DNA from: CAZNLL01 sp964573885
GTDB lineage: Bacteria > Desulfobacterota > DSM-4660 > Desulfatiglandales > Desulfatiglandaceae
Length of the DNA: 36,509 nucleotides
Assembly (NCBI GenBank): GCA_964573885.1
Contig: CAZNLL010000024.1
Span: forward strand, 1 to 36,509
Direction: 5' to 3'
Part shown: positions 1 to 7,838 of the stretch, one piece after another
Position numbering within the stretch: the stretch's first letter is position 1
How the letters are laid out: every line of letters starts with the position of its first letter
Notes under the pieces: model-generated
Databases searched by the model: none
What the model was told of the DNA's origin: nothing
The model's input: the letters and a program-made list of their open reading frames with translations, nothing else
Made by a program: the position numbers and the translations under genes

Positions 1-304
1 TGGGAATACCCGATTTGCCCAAAATATCCTTCGCTTGATATTCATGTAATTTCATGTTATTATCGCTCCAATATAAACCAGAAGATGAAGTATGCCCGTG
101 AGAGATTTCTTCTCCCGTGACAGAAAGGCCGGCATCGTATTTATTACCCTTTCCCCGGGTTGTCAAGGGATATGATCGGGGGTTGACAATGGTGCGAGAG
201 ATCGGCATATGGGAACTGAAGGTTGTCATAGGGGGGAACAAGGGTTACAATCAAATCCAGGGAAAGCGGGAGAGATCTTATCACCTTTAAAAGAAGGAGT
301 GGTG
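1..304. other. Leader region without a convincing gene
   Basis: I see no supported gene here. A TTGACA hexamer lies at 183-188, but the sequence 17 bases downstream (CATATG) is a poor -10 element, so a promoter is only a guess. The reading frame of the next gene stays open back to an ATG at 209. That upstream part encodes about 32 unremarkable residues and lacks a ribosome binding site, so I leave it out of the gene. Confidence 0.4.
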
Positions 305-1048
305 ATGTTTCTGGATGGTGCTTCTCCTCTCAACCGACGGCTTTACGAAGGCGATCAGTTTAGCTTCGCCTGCCACTCGGGGCTGGCCTGCTACAACACC
401 TGTTGTCGGAACAAGCACCTTCCACTTACACCCTACGACGTGATGCGCCTCAAGAATGCCCTGGGCCTTCATTCTGATGACTTCCTTGCCCGATACACGC
501 TTTACACCACAGACCCCCGCTCCGGATTCCCGGTGCTTTCTCTAAAGATGGGAGATGACAGCGATAAGGTGTGTCCCTTTGTCGGCCCTGAGGGTTGCCG
601 GGTTTACGACGATCGACCCATGGCTTGTCGCCTTTTCCCTCTAGGCAGGTCCGTGGGAAACAGGGGAGAAACAAAAAAAGGGGAGGTATGCTTTTATCTC
701 CTGGAGACACCCTATTGCCTGGGGACAAAGGAGAAAAGGATTTGGACGGTGAAAGAATGGGTAAATGACCAGGGACTCAGACCTTATACCTCCATGAGCG
801 ATTCCATGGTTCACCTTTTGTTGCATCCCCGGAGAAAGGGAAACGACCGCCTTGATGACCTTCAGATCCAGAAGCTTTTTGTCGCCTGTTATAACGTGGA
901 TGTCTTTCGCGACTTCGTGTTTAAAACGGCCTTTTTTGAATTGTTTGGTGTAGCCGAGAACACCCGCGCGGCCATTCAAAGCGATGATCAGGCCCTTTTA
1001 AAATTGGGTTTGGCCTATCTCAAAAGGACGCTTTTTCCTAAGTCCTGA
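305..1048 (+). CDS. YkgJ-family cysteine-cluster protein
   Basis: This 247-residue protein belongs to the YkgJ/CxxxxCC family (PF03692), soluble proteins thought to bind zinc or an Fe-S cluster; the exact role is unknown. Visible ligands are C23, C29, C33 and C34 (ACYNTCC), then CPF at C90, C98 and the pattern RPMACRLFP with C108. This is the family's usual order of a first cluster followed by C-P-F...C-x-Y...R-P-x-x-C-R-x-F-P. The start at 305 is preferred because AAGAAGGAG lies 5 bases upstream. An in-frame ATG at 209 would add 32 residues without a ribosome binding site. The C-terminal 130 residues show no motif I recognise. It converges on a small minus-strand gene with 15 bases between the stops. 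Confidence 0.85.
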   Translation: MFLDGASPLNRRLYEGDQFSFACHSGLACYNTCCRNKHLPLTPYDVMRLKNALGLHSDDFLARYTLYTTDPRSGFPVLSLKMGDDSDKVCPFVGPEGCRVYDDRPMACRLFPLGRSVGNRGETKKGEVCFYLLETPYCLGTKEKRIWTVKEWVNDQGLRPYTSMSDSMVHLLLHPRRKGNDRLDDLQIQKLFVACYNVDVFRDFVFKTAFFELFGVAENTRAAIQSDDQALLKLGLAYLKRTLFPKS

Positions 1049-1049
1049 G

Positions 1050-1091
1050 AAAGGGCTTTGATGTCATTTCTTTTCTTTTAAAGCCCTTTTT
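1050..1091 (+). terminator. Candidate intrinsic terminator after the YkgJ gene
   Basis: AAAGGGCTTT (1050-1059) is perfectly complementary to AAAGCCCTTT (1080-1089), with a 20-base loop and five T residues at the 3' side. It follows the stop codon at 1048 directly. Its right arm lies inside the last codons of the convergent small gene. The long loop lowers confidence. Confidence 0.45.
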
Positions 1092-1243
1092 AAGGCTTTT
1101 CTGAGAGCCAGGTAGGCTGCAAGCACCAGACAGAGACCGATGATAAAGACGGGATCATGTCCCTTGGCGATGCCATAGGCAATGGCAGCCGTTCCGGCCG
1201 CAAAACCGGCGATAATGAGTCCCTTTTCGTTGTTCAGTTTCAT
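1064..1243 (-). CDS. Small two-helix membrane protein, unknown function
   Basis: This 59-residue protein starts at the ATG complementary to 1241-1243. It has two hydrophobic stretches, about residues 9-26 and 31-47, joined by a short Lys-Gly-His-Asp turn, and a strongly basic tail of alternating Lys, Arg, Ala and Leu. The pattern suggests a helical hairpin in the inner membrane with a cytoplasmic basic tail. The same frame is open further upstream to 1732, but that part is proline-rich, of low quality and antisense to the next gene, so I treat it as non-coding. The ribosome binding site is weak (GGCGGA about 10 bases upstream). I do not recognise a family. Confidence 0.5.
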   Translation of the reverse strand: MKLNNEKGLIIAGFAAGTAAIAYGIAKGHDPVFIIGLCLVLAAYLALRKALKRALKEKK

Positions 1244-1278
1244 AGAAGGGTCCGCCTGGAAACAAAAAAAGAAGGTCC

Positions 1279-1306
1279 CACTTATGCCCTTGTACTTAAA
1301 TAAGTG
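1279..1306. promoter_or_regulatory. Operator-like dyad in a divergent promoter region
   Basis: CACTTAT (1279-1285) is repeated inverted as ATAAGTG (1300-1306), centre-to-centre about two helical turns. It lies in the 144-base gap between the divergent starts at 1243 and 1388, where a shared regulator could bind. No protein is implied by the sequence. Confidence 0.3.
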
Positions 1307-1387
1307 CTTCTTGGCCAGGAAAATGTGTGGTATGGAGGCAGTGCTCGGCCCGGTGTTTTGACCCTCGGGCCCTGAGGGAAGGCTTCT

Positions 1388-2458
1388 ATGGCCAGGTTTT
1401 TCGTGATGGCTGGGATGTTGATAGGTCTTCCCCTGATAGGGATCCGTTTCAAAGGCCTCCCTGTGGGGCGATACCTGCAATTCCCTCCTGAAACACGGTA
1501 TGTGATTCATGCTCCCTTTTCCTGGGCCGTCTTTTTGGGTTTGACCCTGTTTTTGCTTGTCCTGGTCATCCCCCTGGTTCGGCAGGCGCTGACAGCGAAA
1601 AGGCCTCAGGAAAAAAGGCCGTCTCCTGCTGGACGTATTCCCTGGTGGGGATGGGCCGGGGTTTTCACCGGCGCTGCAGCCTGGATTGTGGCATGGACCC
1701 GGTTTTCGTGGTGTGCCCCGTTTCAGGCGCACACCTTTATTCCCTTGTGGCTTTCCTATATCCTTGTTGTAAACGGCCTTATTTACAGAAAAACGGGGCG
1801 CTGCACCTTGGTCGTTCGGCCCCGTTTCTTTCTCCTCTTGTTTCCTTTAAGCGCGGCCTTCTGGTGGTTTTTTGAATATTTGAACAGGTTTGTCCAGAAC
1901 TGGTATTACGTGGGGGTCCAATTTGGTCCGTGGGAGTACTTCTGGTACGCCACCCTTTCCTTTTCCACGGTGCTTCCGGCCTTTCAAACGACCCGGGATT
2001 GGGTCCTGACATTGCCATGGGTCGATGGCTTCAGGGACTTTCTATCATTCAAGTTTTTTCATCCGAAGGTGGCCTCAGGCCTCGTGCTGATCGCTTCAGG
2101 GGTGGGCTTGGCGACCATCGGGGCCTGGCCCAATTATCTCTTTCCCCTGCTTTGGGTCTCTCCCCTGCTCATTATCGTTGCACTGAATACCCTGGGGGGT
2201 CGATCCCACGTGTTATCGCCCATGGCTTCGGGGGACTGGCGGGGCGTTATCGCCTCGGCCTTTTCAGCCCTCTTTTGCGGCTTTTTTTGGGAGATGTGGA
2301 ATTTTTACAGCCTGGCCAAATGGGAATACAGTGTCCCCTTTGTACACCGCTTTGAGTTTTTTGAAATGCCCGTCCTGGGATATGCGGGATACCTGCCTTT
2401 CGGCCTGGAGTGTGCGCTCATTGTGGCTTTGGTGGAGAAGAGGGGACAACCTTTTTGA
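1388..2458 (+). CDS. Polytopic membrane protein, unknown function
   Basis: This 356-residue integral membrane protein has about nine or ten hydrophobic segments. Segments are clear at about residues 1-20, 45-66, 88-105, 115-130 and 150-165, with further segments up to residue 352. A Lys/Arg/Pro-rich loop at about 70-85 is probably cytoplasmic. Aromatic residues are unusually common, with Trp/Phe/Tyr clusters in the middle (WWFFEYL, NWYYVG, WEYFWY) and near the end (FFWEMWNFYS). I recognise no catalytic motif or transporter signature. The start at 1388 follows GAGGGAAGG by 5 bases. The gene stands alone, divergent from the small membrane protein gene on its left. Confidence 0.75.
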   Translation: MARFFVMAGMLIGLPLIGIRFKGLPVGRYLQFPPETRYVIHAPFSWAVFLGLTLFLLVLVIPLVRQALTAKRPQEKRPSPAGRIPWWGWAGVFTGAAAWIVAWTRFSWCAPFQAHTFIPLWLSYILVVNGLIYRKTGRCTLVVRPRFFLLLFPLSAAFWWFFEYLNRFVQNWYYVGVQFGPWEYFWYATLSFSTVLPAFQTTRDWVLTLPWVDGFRDFLSFKFFHPKVASGLVLIASGVGLATIGAWPNYLFPLLWVSPLLIIVALNTLGGRSHVLSPMASGDWRGVIASAFSALFCGFFWEMWNFYSLAKWEYSVPFVHRFEFFEMPVLGYAGYLPFGLECALIVALVEKRGQPF

Positions 2459-2594
2459 CGGAAGCCCTTGCATTATGATATGAATCAGTTTTCATCCATT
2501 CTGGATTGGAAACGCACTTATGCGCTCAATTGATTTATGGATGGGAATGAATTAAGAAAAGCACTTGGCAGACACATGTGAAAGGGGGTGGGCC

Positions 2595-3590
2595 GTGGAG
2601 GATCTTGCCAAACAGGAAGGGCTGGTCGATCGTTATGTGAAAGAAGAGAATAAGGAGGCCGCCGTCAAGCTGTTGTTTGACTTGATCACCACATATGCCG
2701 AGAAAAAGGATTTCCAAAAGGCGGAGCATCTTCGGGACAAACTCTATGAAGTCGATCCGCTGGCGCTTCCAGAAATCATCAAGGCGGGCGAGATCATTGA
2801 GGAACAAAAGGCCAGTGGTATTGATGAATCCCACCTGGAGCTTTGGTCCGATCTGTATCAAGCACTCACTTCCGAGGAGGGAAACGCCCTTTATTATGCC
2901 ATGAAAGAGGCCTCTCTGCGGTCCGACGAGCCTGTTTTCAGGCAGGGAGAGCGCAATTCAAATCTCTATTTCATCAATGAGGGGGAACTCAAACAGGTCT
3001 ATAGCCAGGAGGGCAGGGAGGTCCTATTGCGGACCTTCGGTAAGGGGCATATCGCGGGGGACGACTCCTTTTTTTCCAATGAACTCTGTACCACATCTCT
3101 GATAACCCTCACGCCGGTGAAGTTGAATTATCTGGAAAAAAGGGTGTTAGGGGATTGGAAGGAGGCTTTCCCGGGACTGGAATCCCATCTGTCAGGGTAT
3201 TGCCGTAAGTTCGATAAGGTTCACGACCTGCTCAAGCAGAAGGACTTGGACCGGAGGACCCAAGAACGCATCCATGTTTCTGGAAAGGCCGTGATCCGGA
3301 TTATGGATAAATCCGGTGCACTGGTGGGGAAACCCTTTAAGGGCCAGCTTTCGGATATATCTGTGGGGGGGCTGGCCTTTTTCATCAAGATCTCAAAAAA
3401 GGAAACGGCCAGCCTTCTCCTCGGCCGCAGATTGAGTATCACCTTTCCCCTGCCCGGGCCGCAGGGGAAAGCGGAAATCACCCAGGCAGGAACAGTGGTG
3501 GGCGTTCGGTTTCACACCTTCGACGATTACTCCATCCATGTTCGTTTTCACGAGCCCTTGAGTAAAGACCGGTTTTATTCCGCCCCTTGA
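2595..3590 (+). CDS. cNMP-binding-fold and PilZ domain regulator
   Basis: This 331-residue protein has three parts. An N-terminal helical region spans about residues 1-95. A Crp-like cyclic-nucleotide-binding beta-barrel spans about 100-205. A C-terminal PilZ domain spans about 218-325. The PilZ part keeps the c-di-GMP signature: R221/R225 (RTQER), then D254, S256 and G258 in SDISVGG. The cNMP barrel lacks the arginine of the phosphate-binding cassette (C-T-T-S stands where R-x-A/S is usual), so cyclic AMP or GMP binding is doubtful. There is no helix-turn-helix, so it probably acts through protein contacts. I chose the GTG start at 2595 because AAAGGGGG lies 6 bases upstream; a TTG at 2565 is possible. 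Its end overlaps the convergent DapA-like gene by 16 bases. Confidence 0.8.
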   Translation: MEDLAKQEGLVDRYVKEENKEAAVKLLFDLITTYAEKKDFQKAEHLRDKLYEVDPLALPEIIKAGEIIEEQKASGIDESHLELWSDLYQALTSEEGNALYYAMKEASLRSDEPVFRQGERNSNLYFINEGELKQVYSQEGREVLLRTFGKGHIAGDDSFFSNELCTTSLITLTPVKLNYLEKRVLGDWKEAFPGLESHLSGYCRKFDKVHDLLKQKDLDRRTQERIHVSGKAVIRIMDKSGALVGKPFKGQLSDISVGGLAFFIKISKKETASLLLGRRLSITFPLPGPQGKAEITQAGTVVGVRFHTFDDYSIHVRFHEPLSKDRFYSAP

Positions 3591-4534
3591 CCTTTATAGT
3601 GTTCCATGACCTCCCTGATCTGCCGTGAGGGGCCGGCCATGTTTTCGGTGGAATGAACACAGGTAGGGGAGGAGATGATTCCCAGGTCTGAGAGGGCCCT
3701 TTTCACAATCGCTACGGGCTTGTCTCGGTAGATGTTTCTGAGGTTACGAAGGTAACGGCCCCCTTCCCAAAGTTGCCTCAGGTGATCGGGATACTCCTGT
3801 TGACCATCCTTTAGTTGAAGGGAAGACAGGGTCACTTTTTGCCACGTCTTTGGGGCAAGGTTGGCGCCCAGGGAAACTGCGCCGCTCATGCTGGGGTGGT
3901 CCAGAAACTGGTCTTCATCTCCGTCATAGATTCTGAAATGGGGACGACGCCGGCATGCCCTGTGGTAATTGTGGACCCGGTCGAGTGAGCCGTGAAAGAT
4001 CAAGCCCACCAGAGAACTGAGGGCGGCCACCTCCTTTAAAACAGCCGTCCGGATATTACTCCTCTTCAGGGGCCTGGCCACCTCCTTGACCAGCTCAGGA
4101 TCATTATGAAGGATCAGGGGTTCGCTCGTCTGGGAACAGATGTCCTTGTAATGGTCCGGGAGACCCCTGTTGCTGTGGTAATAAAGGGGGGTATCCACCC
4201 AGAAGACATCCCCTGCATAACCGTCTGTTTTTAAAGCGCCCCTGAGGGCGAAAACAGCTTTCCTGGTTTCCTCCTCACTGTCCTGGGTGATCCACACGAA
4301 GATGGGGATCCTGGACTGGATGACGTCACAAGCCTCTTCAAGGAGCGCCAGGCGCTGCGCCAGGGTCAAGGACCTTCCTTCCCCGCCTCGGGGGCCGGCC
4401 AGGAAAACGGCCTGGACCGATGAGGCGACGTGACCCAGAAGTTTCTGAAGTCCGCTCCTGTCAATGGCTCTGTCCTGGGTAAGGGGCGTGATCAGGTCAG
4501 CGACCAGCCCCTGGGGTGCGACCAATTCCTGCAT
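3575..4534 (-). CDS. Divergent DapA/N-acetylneuraminate lyase-family protein
   Basis: This 319-residue TIM-barrel protein belongs to the class I pyruvate aldolase family that includes dihydrodipicolinate synthase. Landmarks in order are a GTTGE-like loop (GPRGGEG, residues 47-53), PLYYHS at 116-121, a YN-x-P-like strand (LHNDP, 142-146), the Schiff-base lysine K167 in VLKEVA, and YDGDEDQFL with the conserved acidic pattern near 203. Two active-site positions are changed: the catalytic Tyr of YN-x-P is His143, and the Thr-Thr pair of GTTGE is Pro-Arg. Schiff-base chemistry is therefore likely, but the substrate is probably not that of DapA. It begins 38 bases inside the end of kdsD, which implies translational coupling and a shared task, perhaps a sugar-acid step. 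Confidence 0.75.
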   Translation of the reverse strand: MQELVAPQGLVADLITPLTQDRAIDRSGLQKLLGHVASSVQAVFLAGPRGGEGRSLTLAQRLALLEEACDVIQSRIPIFVWITQDSEEETRKAVFALRGALKTDGYAGDVFWVDTPLYYHSNRGLPDHYKDICSQTSEPLILHNDPELVKEVARPLKRSNIRTAVLKEVAALSSLVGLIFHGSLDRVHNYHRACRRRPHFRIYDGDEDQFLDHPSMSGAVSLGANLAPKTWQKVTLSSLQLKDGQQEYPDHLRQLWEGGRYLRNLRNIYRDKPVAIVKRALSDLGIISSPTCVHSTENMAGPSRQIREVMEHYKGQGAE

Positions 4535-5498
4535 TGATCCTGAACTCCTGTCTCCCCAAGAGATCGTGAAGGTGAACGATTCCCTTGACCTTCTTGTCCC
4601 CGTCTACAATGGCCAGATGGGTGATGGCATATAGTTCCATGAGACCCAAGGCTTCAGCAGCGGTCTGATCTTCCGCCACGGTCTTTGGCACGGGGGACAT
4701 GATTTGTTCCACTTTCAGGGTGTAGATGTCCTTTTTCTTTAAAAGGGCCCTCCGCAGATCCCCGTCACAGACTATGCCGGTGAGGGTCCGGTCCTTTTCA
4801 GTCACCAGGGTGGCTCCAATGCCCTTGGCATTTATCTCTTCCAGTGCACGCTGGATGGGCGAACCCATGGGAACCATAGGGATGTGATCGTCTGTGAGCA
4901 TGACCTCCTTTATTTTAACGGCCAGGCGTTCGCCGAGACCGCCTCCGGGGTGAAACCGCCTGAAGTCGTCTTGACTAAATCGGCGACGACTGATGAGGGC
5001 TACGGCAAGGGCGTCACCCATGGCGAGGGCCGCGGTGGTACTCGCAGTAGGGGCCAGGCCCATAGGACAGGCCTCCCTTTCCACGCCCACGTCAATGGCT
5101 ACGTCACAGGTTTTGGCCATAGGGGAATCCAAGGCCCCGGTAAAGGTAATGACCTTGGCCCCCATATTCCTGAGAATAGGCAATATCTTGTTGATCTCTT
5201 CAGTGCGACCGGAATTGGAAATGGCCAGGACGATATCATCACCCGTGACCATGCCGAGGTCTCCGTGGATGGCTTCCGCTGGATGGAGGAACAATGCGGG
5301 GGTCCCGGTGCTGTTCAGGGTCGCCACGATTTTTCTTGCGATGAGTCCTGATTTGCCCATGCCGGTGAGGATCACTCTTCCCTTAGCATTCAGAATCAAA
5401 TCCACGGCCTTCTGAAAGGCAGGGCCAATTCTTTCTACAAGGCCCAGAATGCCCTGGGCTTCTATTTTCAGGACTTGTCTGGCTTGCTCAATGACCAT
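4497..5498 (-). CDS. kdsD: D-arabinose 5-phosphate isomerase
   Basis: The enzyme interconverts ribulose 5-phosphate and arabinose 5-phosphate, the first step of Kdo synthesis for LPS. This 333-residue protein has the standard layout: a SIS domain (about residues 35-170) and two CBS domains (about 205-262 and 270-325). Signature stretches are GMGKSGL at 46-52, STGTPALFLHPAEAIHGDLGM and the phosphosugar loop SNSGRTEE. The length matches E. coli KdsD (328). It is the first gene of a minus-strand pair, and the next gene starts within it. No other Kdo gene is in the window, so the KpsF/GutQ paralog roles cannot be excluded, but KdsD is the simplest reading. Confidence 0.92.
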   Translation of the reverse strand: MVIEQARQVLKIEAQGILGLVERIGPAFQKAVDLILNAKGRVILTGMGKSGLIARKIVATLNSTGTPALFLHPAEAIHGDLGMVTGDDIVLAISNSGRTEEINKILPILRNMGAKVITFTGALDSPMAKTCDVAIDVGVEREACPMGLAPTASTTAALAMGDALAVALISRRRFSQDDFRRFHPGGGLGERLAVKIKEVMLTDDHIPMVPMGSPIQRALEEINAKGIGATLVTEKDRTLTGIVCDGDLRRALLKKKDIYTLKVEQIMSPVPKTVAEDQTAAEALGLMELYAITHLAIVDGDKKVKGIVHLHDLLGRQEFRINAGIGRTPGAGR

Positions 5499-5803
5499 AA
5501 AAACATATTACCCTTTTCTTGAGATCATTACTAATTATTTTGGTGACATTCCCCTCACCGGCCAAGGGTGTCTGCTCCAGAATTCCTGGTTTTCGCGGCT
5601 TCCGGGTTTCCTGATCTGAAGAAGGCGGTGGCGCCTTAAGGGGAACGGAAAGCTTTTAGCACTTTTTATATTTTATCTCAACCGGTTGCTCTGTATCCAT
5701 TTTTGGATTAATCACTGACCCCAAAAACATTCTTCATGCCCACTGGGGGCCACGCACGGGACCCTTTTCCCTTGTCGGCCCAATCATTGCATTTTCCGGG
5801 CAC
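5499..5803. other. Divergent intergenic region between kdsD and the nicotinamidase gene
   Basis: These 305 bases hold no gene that I can support. The stretch next to kdsD is AT-rich and should contain its promoter, but I cannot place good -35 and -10 boxes. The nicotinamidase start at 5804 has no clear ribosome binding site in this region either. Confidence 0.4.
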
Positions 5804-6526
5804 ATGGGATATATAATAAAAAGACAAGCAATCTTAAAAAAGGAGAAAGTAAAAGCCTTGGGCAAAGAACGAGAAAAGAGCGCCTCAGAAGAAGCAGAAG
5901 GCGAAAACCGAGACAGGGAAGCCCGCCAGCAGGGGGCTACAAAGGACGGTCAGTCTGGATCGAAAGAGCAAGATCTTTCAAAGGGGGACGCCCTTATTGT
6001 GGTGGACGCCCAGAATGACTTTTTTCCGGGGGGCTCCCTTGAGGTACCGGGTGCCCGGGAAGTCATCCCTGTCTTAAACCACTATCTTCGGTCTTTTCAC
6101 GCCTTATCCCTGCCCATATATGCCACCCGTGACTGGCATCCTGCTCATCATTGTTCTTTTAAAGAACAGGGAGGACCCTGGCCGGTACACTGTGTTGCAG
6201 GCACCAGGGGTGCAGAGTTCCATCCTGAGATTCACCTGCCACCGTCAGTTGTGGTTATATCCACCGCCACCACCGAAGAAAAAGAGGCCTATTCTGGTTT
6301 TGAAGGAACGGATCTCCACGACCGGCTGCAGGCAGCAGGGGTTCGCCGGCTTTTCATCGGAGGTCTGGCCACGGAATACTGTGTGTTCAATACGGTACGA
6401 GACGGGTGTATCTTGGGCTATGAGGTCCGGGTGATCAAGGATGCTATCAGGGCGGTGAACGTGAAGCCCGGGGATGGTCGAAAAACGTTGGAAGAAATGA
6501 TCCGACTGGGCGCAGAAATGATTTAG
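5804..6526 (+). CDS. pncA: Nicotinamidase (isochorismatase fold)
   Basis: The enzyme deamidates nicotinamide to nicotinate for NAD salvage. The conserved domain covers about residues 60-240. The catalytic triad is visible as D68 (VVDAQNDFF), K160 (TEEKEAYSGF) and C193 (ATEYCVF). Metal ligands are D110, H112 and H116 in DWHPAHH, and H129 in PVHC. The first 58 residues are odd: a Lys/Glu/Gln/Gly-rich, hydrophobic-poor extension absent from typical PncA (about 210 residues). The ATG at 5804 lacks a good ribosome binding site. A TTG at 5858, preceded by AGGAG 12 bases away, is an alternative start. No later start keeps the first beta-strand, so some extension is real. Confidence 0.88.
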   Translation: MGYIIKRQAILKKEKVKALGKEREKSASEEAEGENRDREARQQGATKDGQSGSKEQDLSKGDALIVVDAQNDFFPGGSLEVPGAREVIPVLNHYLRSFHALSLPIYATRDWHPAHHCSFKEQGGPWPVHCVAGTRGAEFHPEIHLPPSVVVISTATTEEKEAYSGFEGTDLHDRLQAAGVRRLFIGGLATEYCVFNTVRDGCILGYEVRVIKDAIRAVNVKPGDGRKTLEEMIRLGAEMI

Positions 6527-6575
6527 AAGGAGGGCGTCTTTTCAAGGGAATAAATAAGTCAAGCTTTTCAAGGAT

Positions 6576-6766
6576 TTCGGTTCGGGTGCGCTCGGAGCGC
6601 TGGAAGGGAACTCCGTTAAAGTCGGAGGCGGGCCCGCCGCTGTAACCCCTCCTTTTTTTCTTTGAGGAAAAGGAACCCGCCTGGCCTGAGTGGGTCACTG
6701 TCCCTGTATGAGGATGGGAAGGCCGCCAGGAGGGAGGGGGGAGCCAGAATACCGGCCTGAACCCGG
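6576..6766 (+). promoter_or_regulatory. Cobalamin riboswitch aptamer
   Basis: The region matches the cobalamin (AdoCbl) riboswitch core. In order it shows AAGGGAA with a short hairpin, GGCGGGCCCGCCGCTGTAA (about 6626-6645), GTCACTG (6694-6700), GATGGGAAGGC (6713-6723), and the B12-box-like GAGCCAGAATACCGGCC (6741-6757). P1 can form between CGGTTCGGG near 6578 and CCTGAACCCG near 6756-6765. It precedes btuFCD, so bound cobalamin should reduce expression of its own uptake genes. Confidence 0.92.
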
Positions 6767-6826
6767 GACAGCCCGTCGAGGAGCAGGCTATTCCTGAAGG
6801 TCTGGAGGATAAAAAGGGCGTCCCGG
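6763..6826 (+). promoter_or_regulatory. Antiterminator of the cobalamin riboswitch
   Basis: CCGGGACAGCCC (6763-6774) can pair with GGGCGTCCCGG (6816-6826), giving 11 base pairs with a single bulged A at 6770. The left arm touches the 3' strand of P1 and the right arm takes the 5' arm of the terminator. The pairing is therefore exclusive with both, which fits a transcription-attenuation switch that is on when ligand is absent. The pairing is seen in the sequence; its regulatory role is inferred. Confidence 0.7.
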
Positions 6827-6852
6827 ATCGAAAAGCCGATCTGGGTTTTTTT
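6822..6852 (+). terminator. Riboswitch-controlled intrinsic terminator
   Basis: CCCGGATCG (6822-6830) pairs with CGATCTGGG (6837-6845), nine pairs with one G-T wobble and a 6-base loop, followed directly by seven T residues (6846-6852). It ends 23 bases before btuF and is the output of the cobalamin switch. Confidence 0.88.
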
Positions 6853-6875
6853 GTGTCCCCAATAGGGATTGGGAA

Positions 6876-7838
6876 GTGAGAAAGAGATTGTTCATAAGCA
6901 TAGCCGTGGGGATTAGTCTCCTTTTGAGCGTTTTTCCCTCCATGGGGGCCTCTTTCCAGGATGGCCTGGGGCGAGAGGTGATCTTGGAATCCCCTCCTCG
7001 CAGAATTATACCTCTGGCCCCAAGCCTCACGGAAATACTCTATTATCTGGGGCTTGGAGACCGGGTGGTGGGGGTGACCCGGTTCAGCTATTTCCCCCCC
7101 GAAGCCGCAGAAAAGCCCAAGATAGGTAGCTACGTTAATTTAAACACGGAAAAGATCATCACTCTCAACCCGGATCTGGCCATAGGAACAGTAGACGGGA
7201 ACCGGCAGGGCGTTGTGGAACTCCTTGAACAGGCCGGTATACCCGTCTATATTGTAAACCCCCGTAAGGTCCGGGATGTGATAGACACCGTCTTTGACAT
7301 TGGTGCCCTCTGTGGGGTGAAGGAGAGGGCACATCAACTGTCTTCCCATTTGAACGGCAGGTTACAAGCCGTTTCTGAACAGACCGGGCATGTAAAAAGG
7401 CCTCTGGTCTTTCTTCAGATTAATGTCAAGCCCATTATCACCGTAAACAGGGATACCTTACACCATGATCTGATTCGGCTTGCAGGGGGAAAAAACCTGG
7501 CTGCGGATGAACCTGTGGCTTATCCAAGGATCAGTCTGGAGGAGGTCATCAGGAGAAAGCCCCAGGTCATTCTGATTTCATCAATGGAACGGGGAGGGGA
7601 GTTTGCGCGGGTGAGAAAACAGTGGCTCAGGTGGTCTTCCCTGCCTGCAGTCAAGAACGGTCGTGTGCATCTCATTAATTCCGATCTTATTGACCGGGCC
7701 TCCCCGCGTATTGTAACCGGGCTTGAGGCCATGGCCAAGGCCCTCCACCCGAATATCTCGTGGCCCGGTGAAAGACCCCTGGAAGGGGACGGTGATACCG
7801 GGGCACTCATGGTGAAAAGGCATTCAGGTGCAGAGTAG
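6876..7838 (+). CDS. btuF: Cobalamin ABC transporter, periplasmic binding protein
   Basis: This 320-residue substrate-binding protein belongs to the Peripla_BP_2 class (BtuF/FhuD/FepB fold). A signal peptide is clear: MRKR, a hydrophobic core to about residue 20, and a likely cut near SMGAS. Then follow the typical start DGLGREV and IIPLAPSLTEIL at about 43-54. Two lobes joined by a long helix are expected from the family. The GTG start at 6876 is supported by AGGGA 7 bases upstream. The substrate is inferred from the cobalamin riboswitch directly upstream. Its stop codon abuts the ATG of btuC without a gap. Confidence 0.9.
   Translation: MRKRLFISIAVGISLLLSVFPSMGASFQDGLGREVILESPPRRIIPLAPSLTEILYYLGLGDRVVGVTRFSYFPPEAAEKPKIGSYVNLNTEKIITLNPDLAIGTVDGNRQGVVELLEQAGIPVYIVNPRKVRDVIDTVFDIGALCGVKERAHQLSSHLNGRLQAVSEQTGHVKRPLVFLQINVKPIITVNRDTLHHDLIRLAGGKNLAADEPVAYPRISLEEVIRRKPQVILISSMERGGEFARVRKQWLRWSSLPAVKNGRVHLINSDLIDRASPRIVTGLEAMAKALHPNISWPGERPLEGDGDTGALMVKRHSGAE

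Noticed and set aside
183..211. TTGACA with a possible -10 at 17 bases
   Set aside because: The -10 candidate CATATG matches the consensus at only three positions, so the evidence is too weak for a promoter feature.
1244..1732. N-terminal extension of the small minus-strand membrane protein
   Set aside because: The added part is Pro/Gly/Arg-rich and lies antisense to the start of the next plus-strand gene; the internal ATG at 1243 gives a clean two-helix protein.
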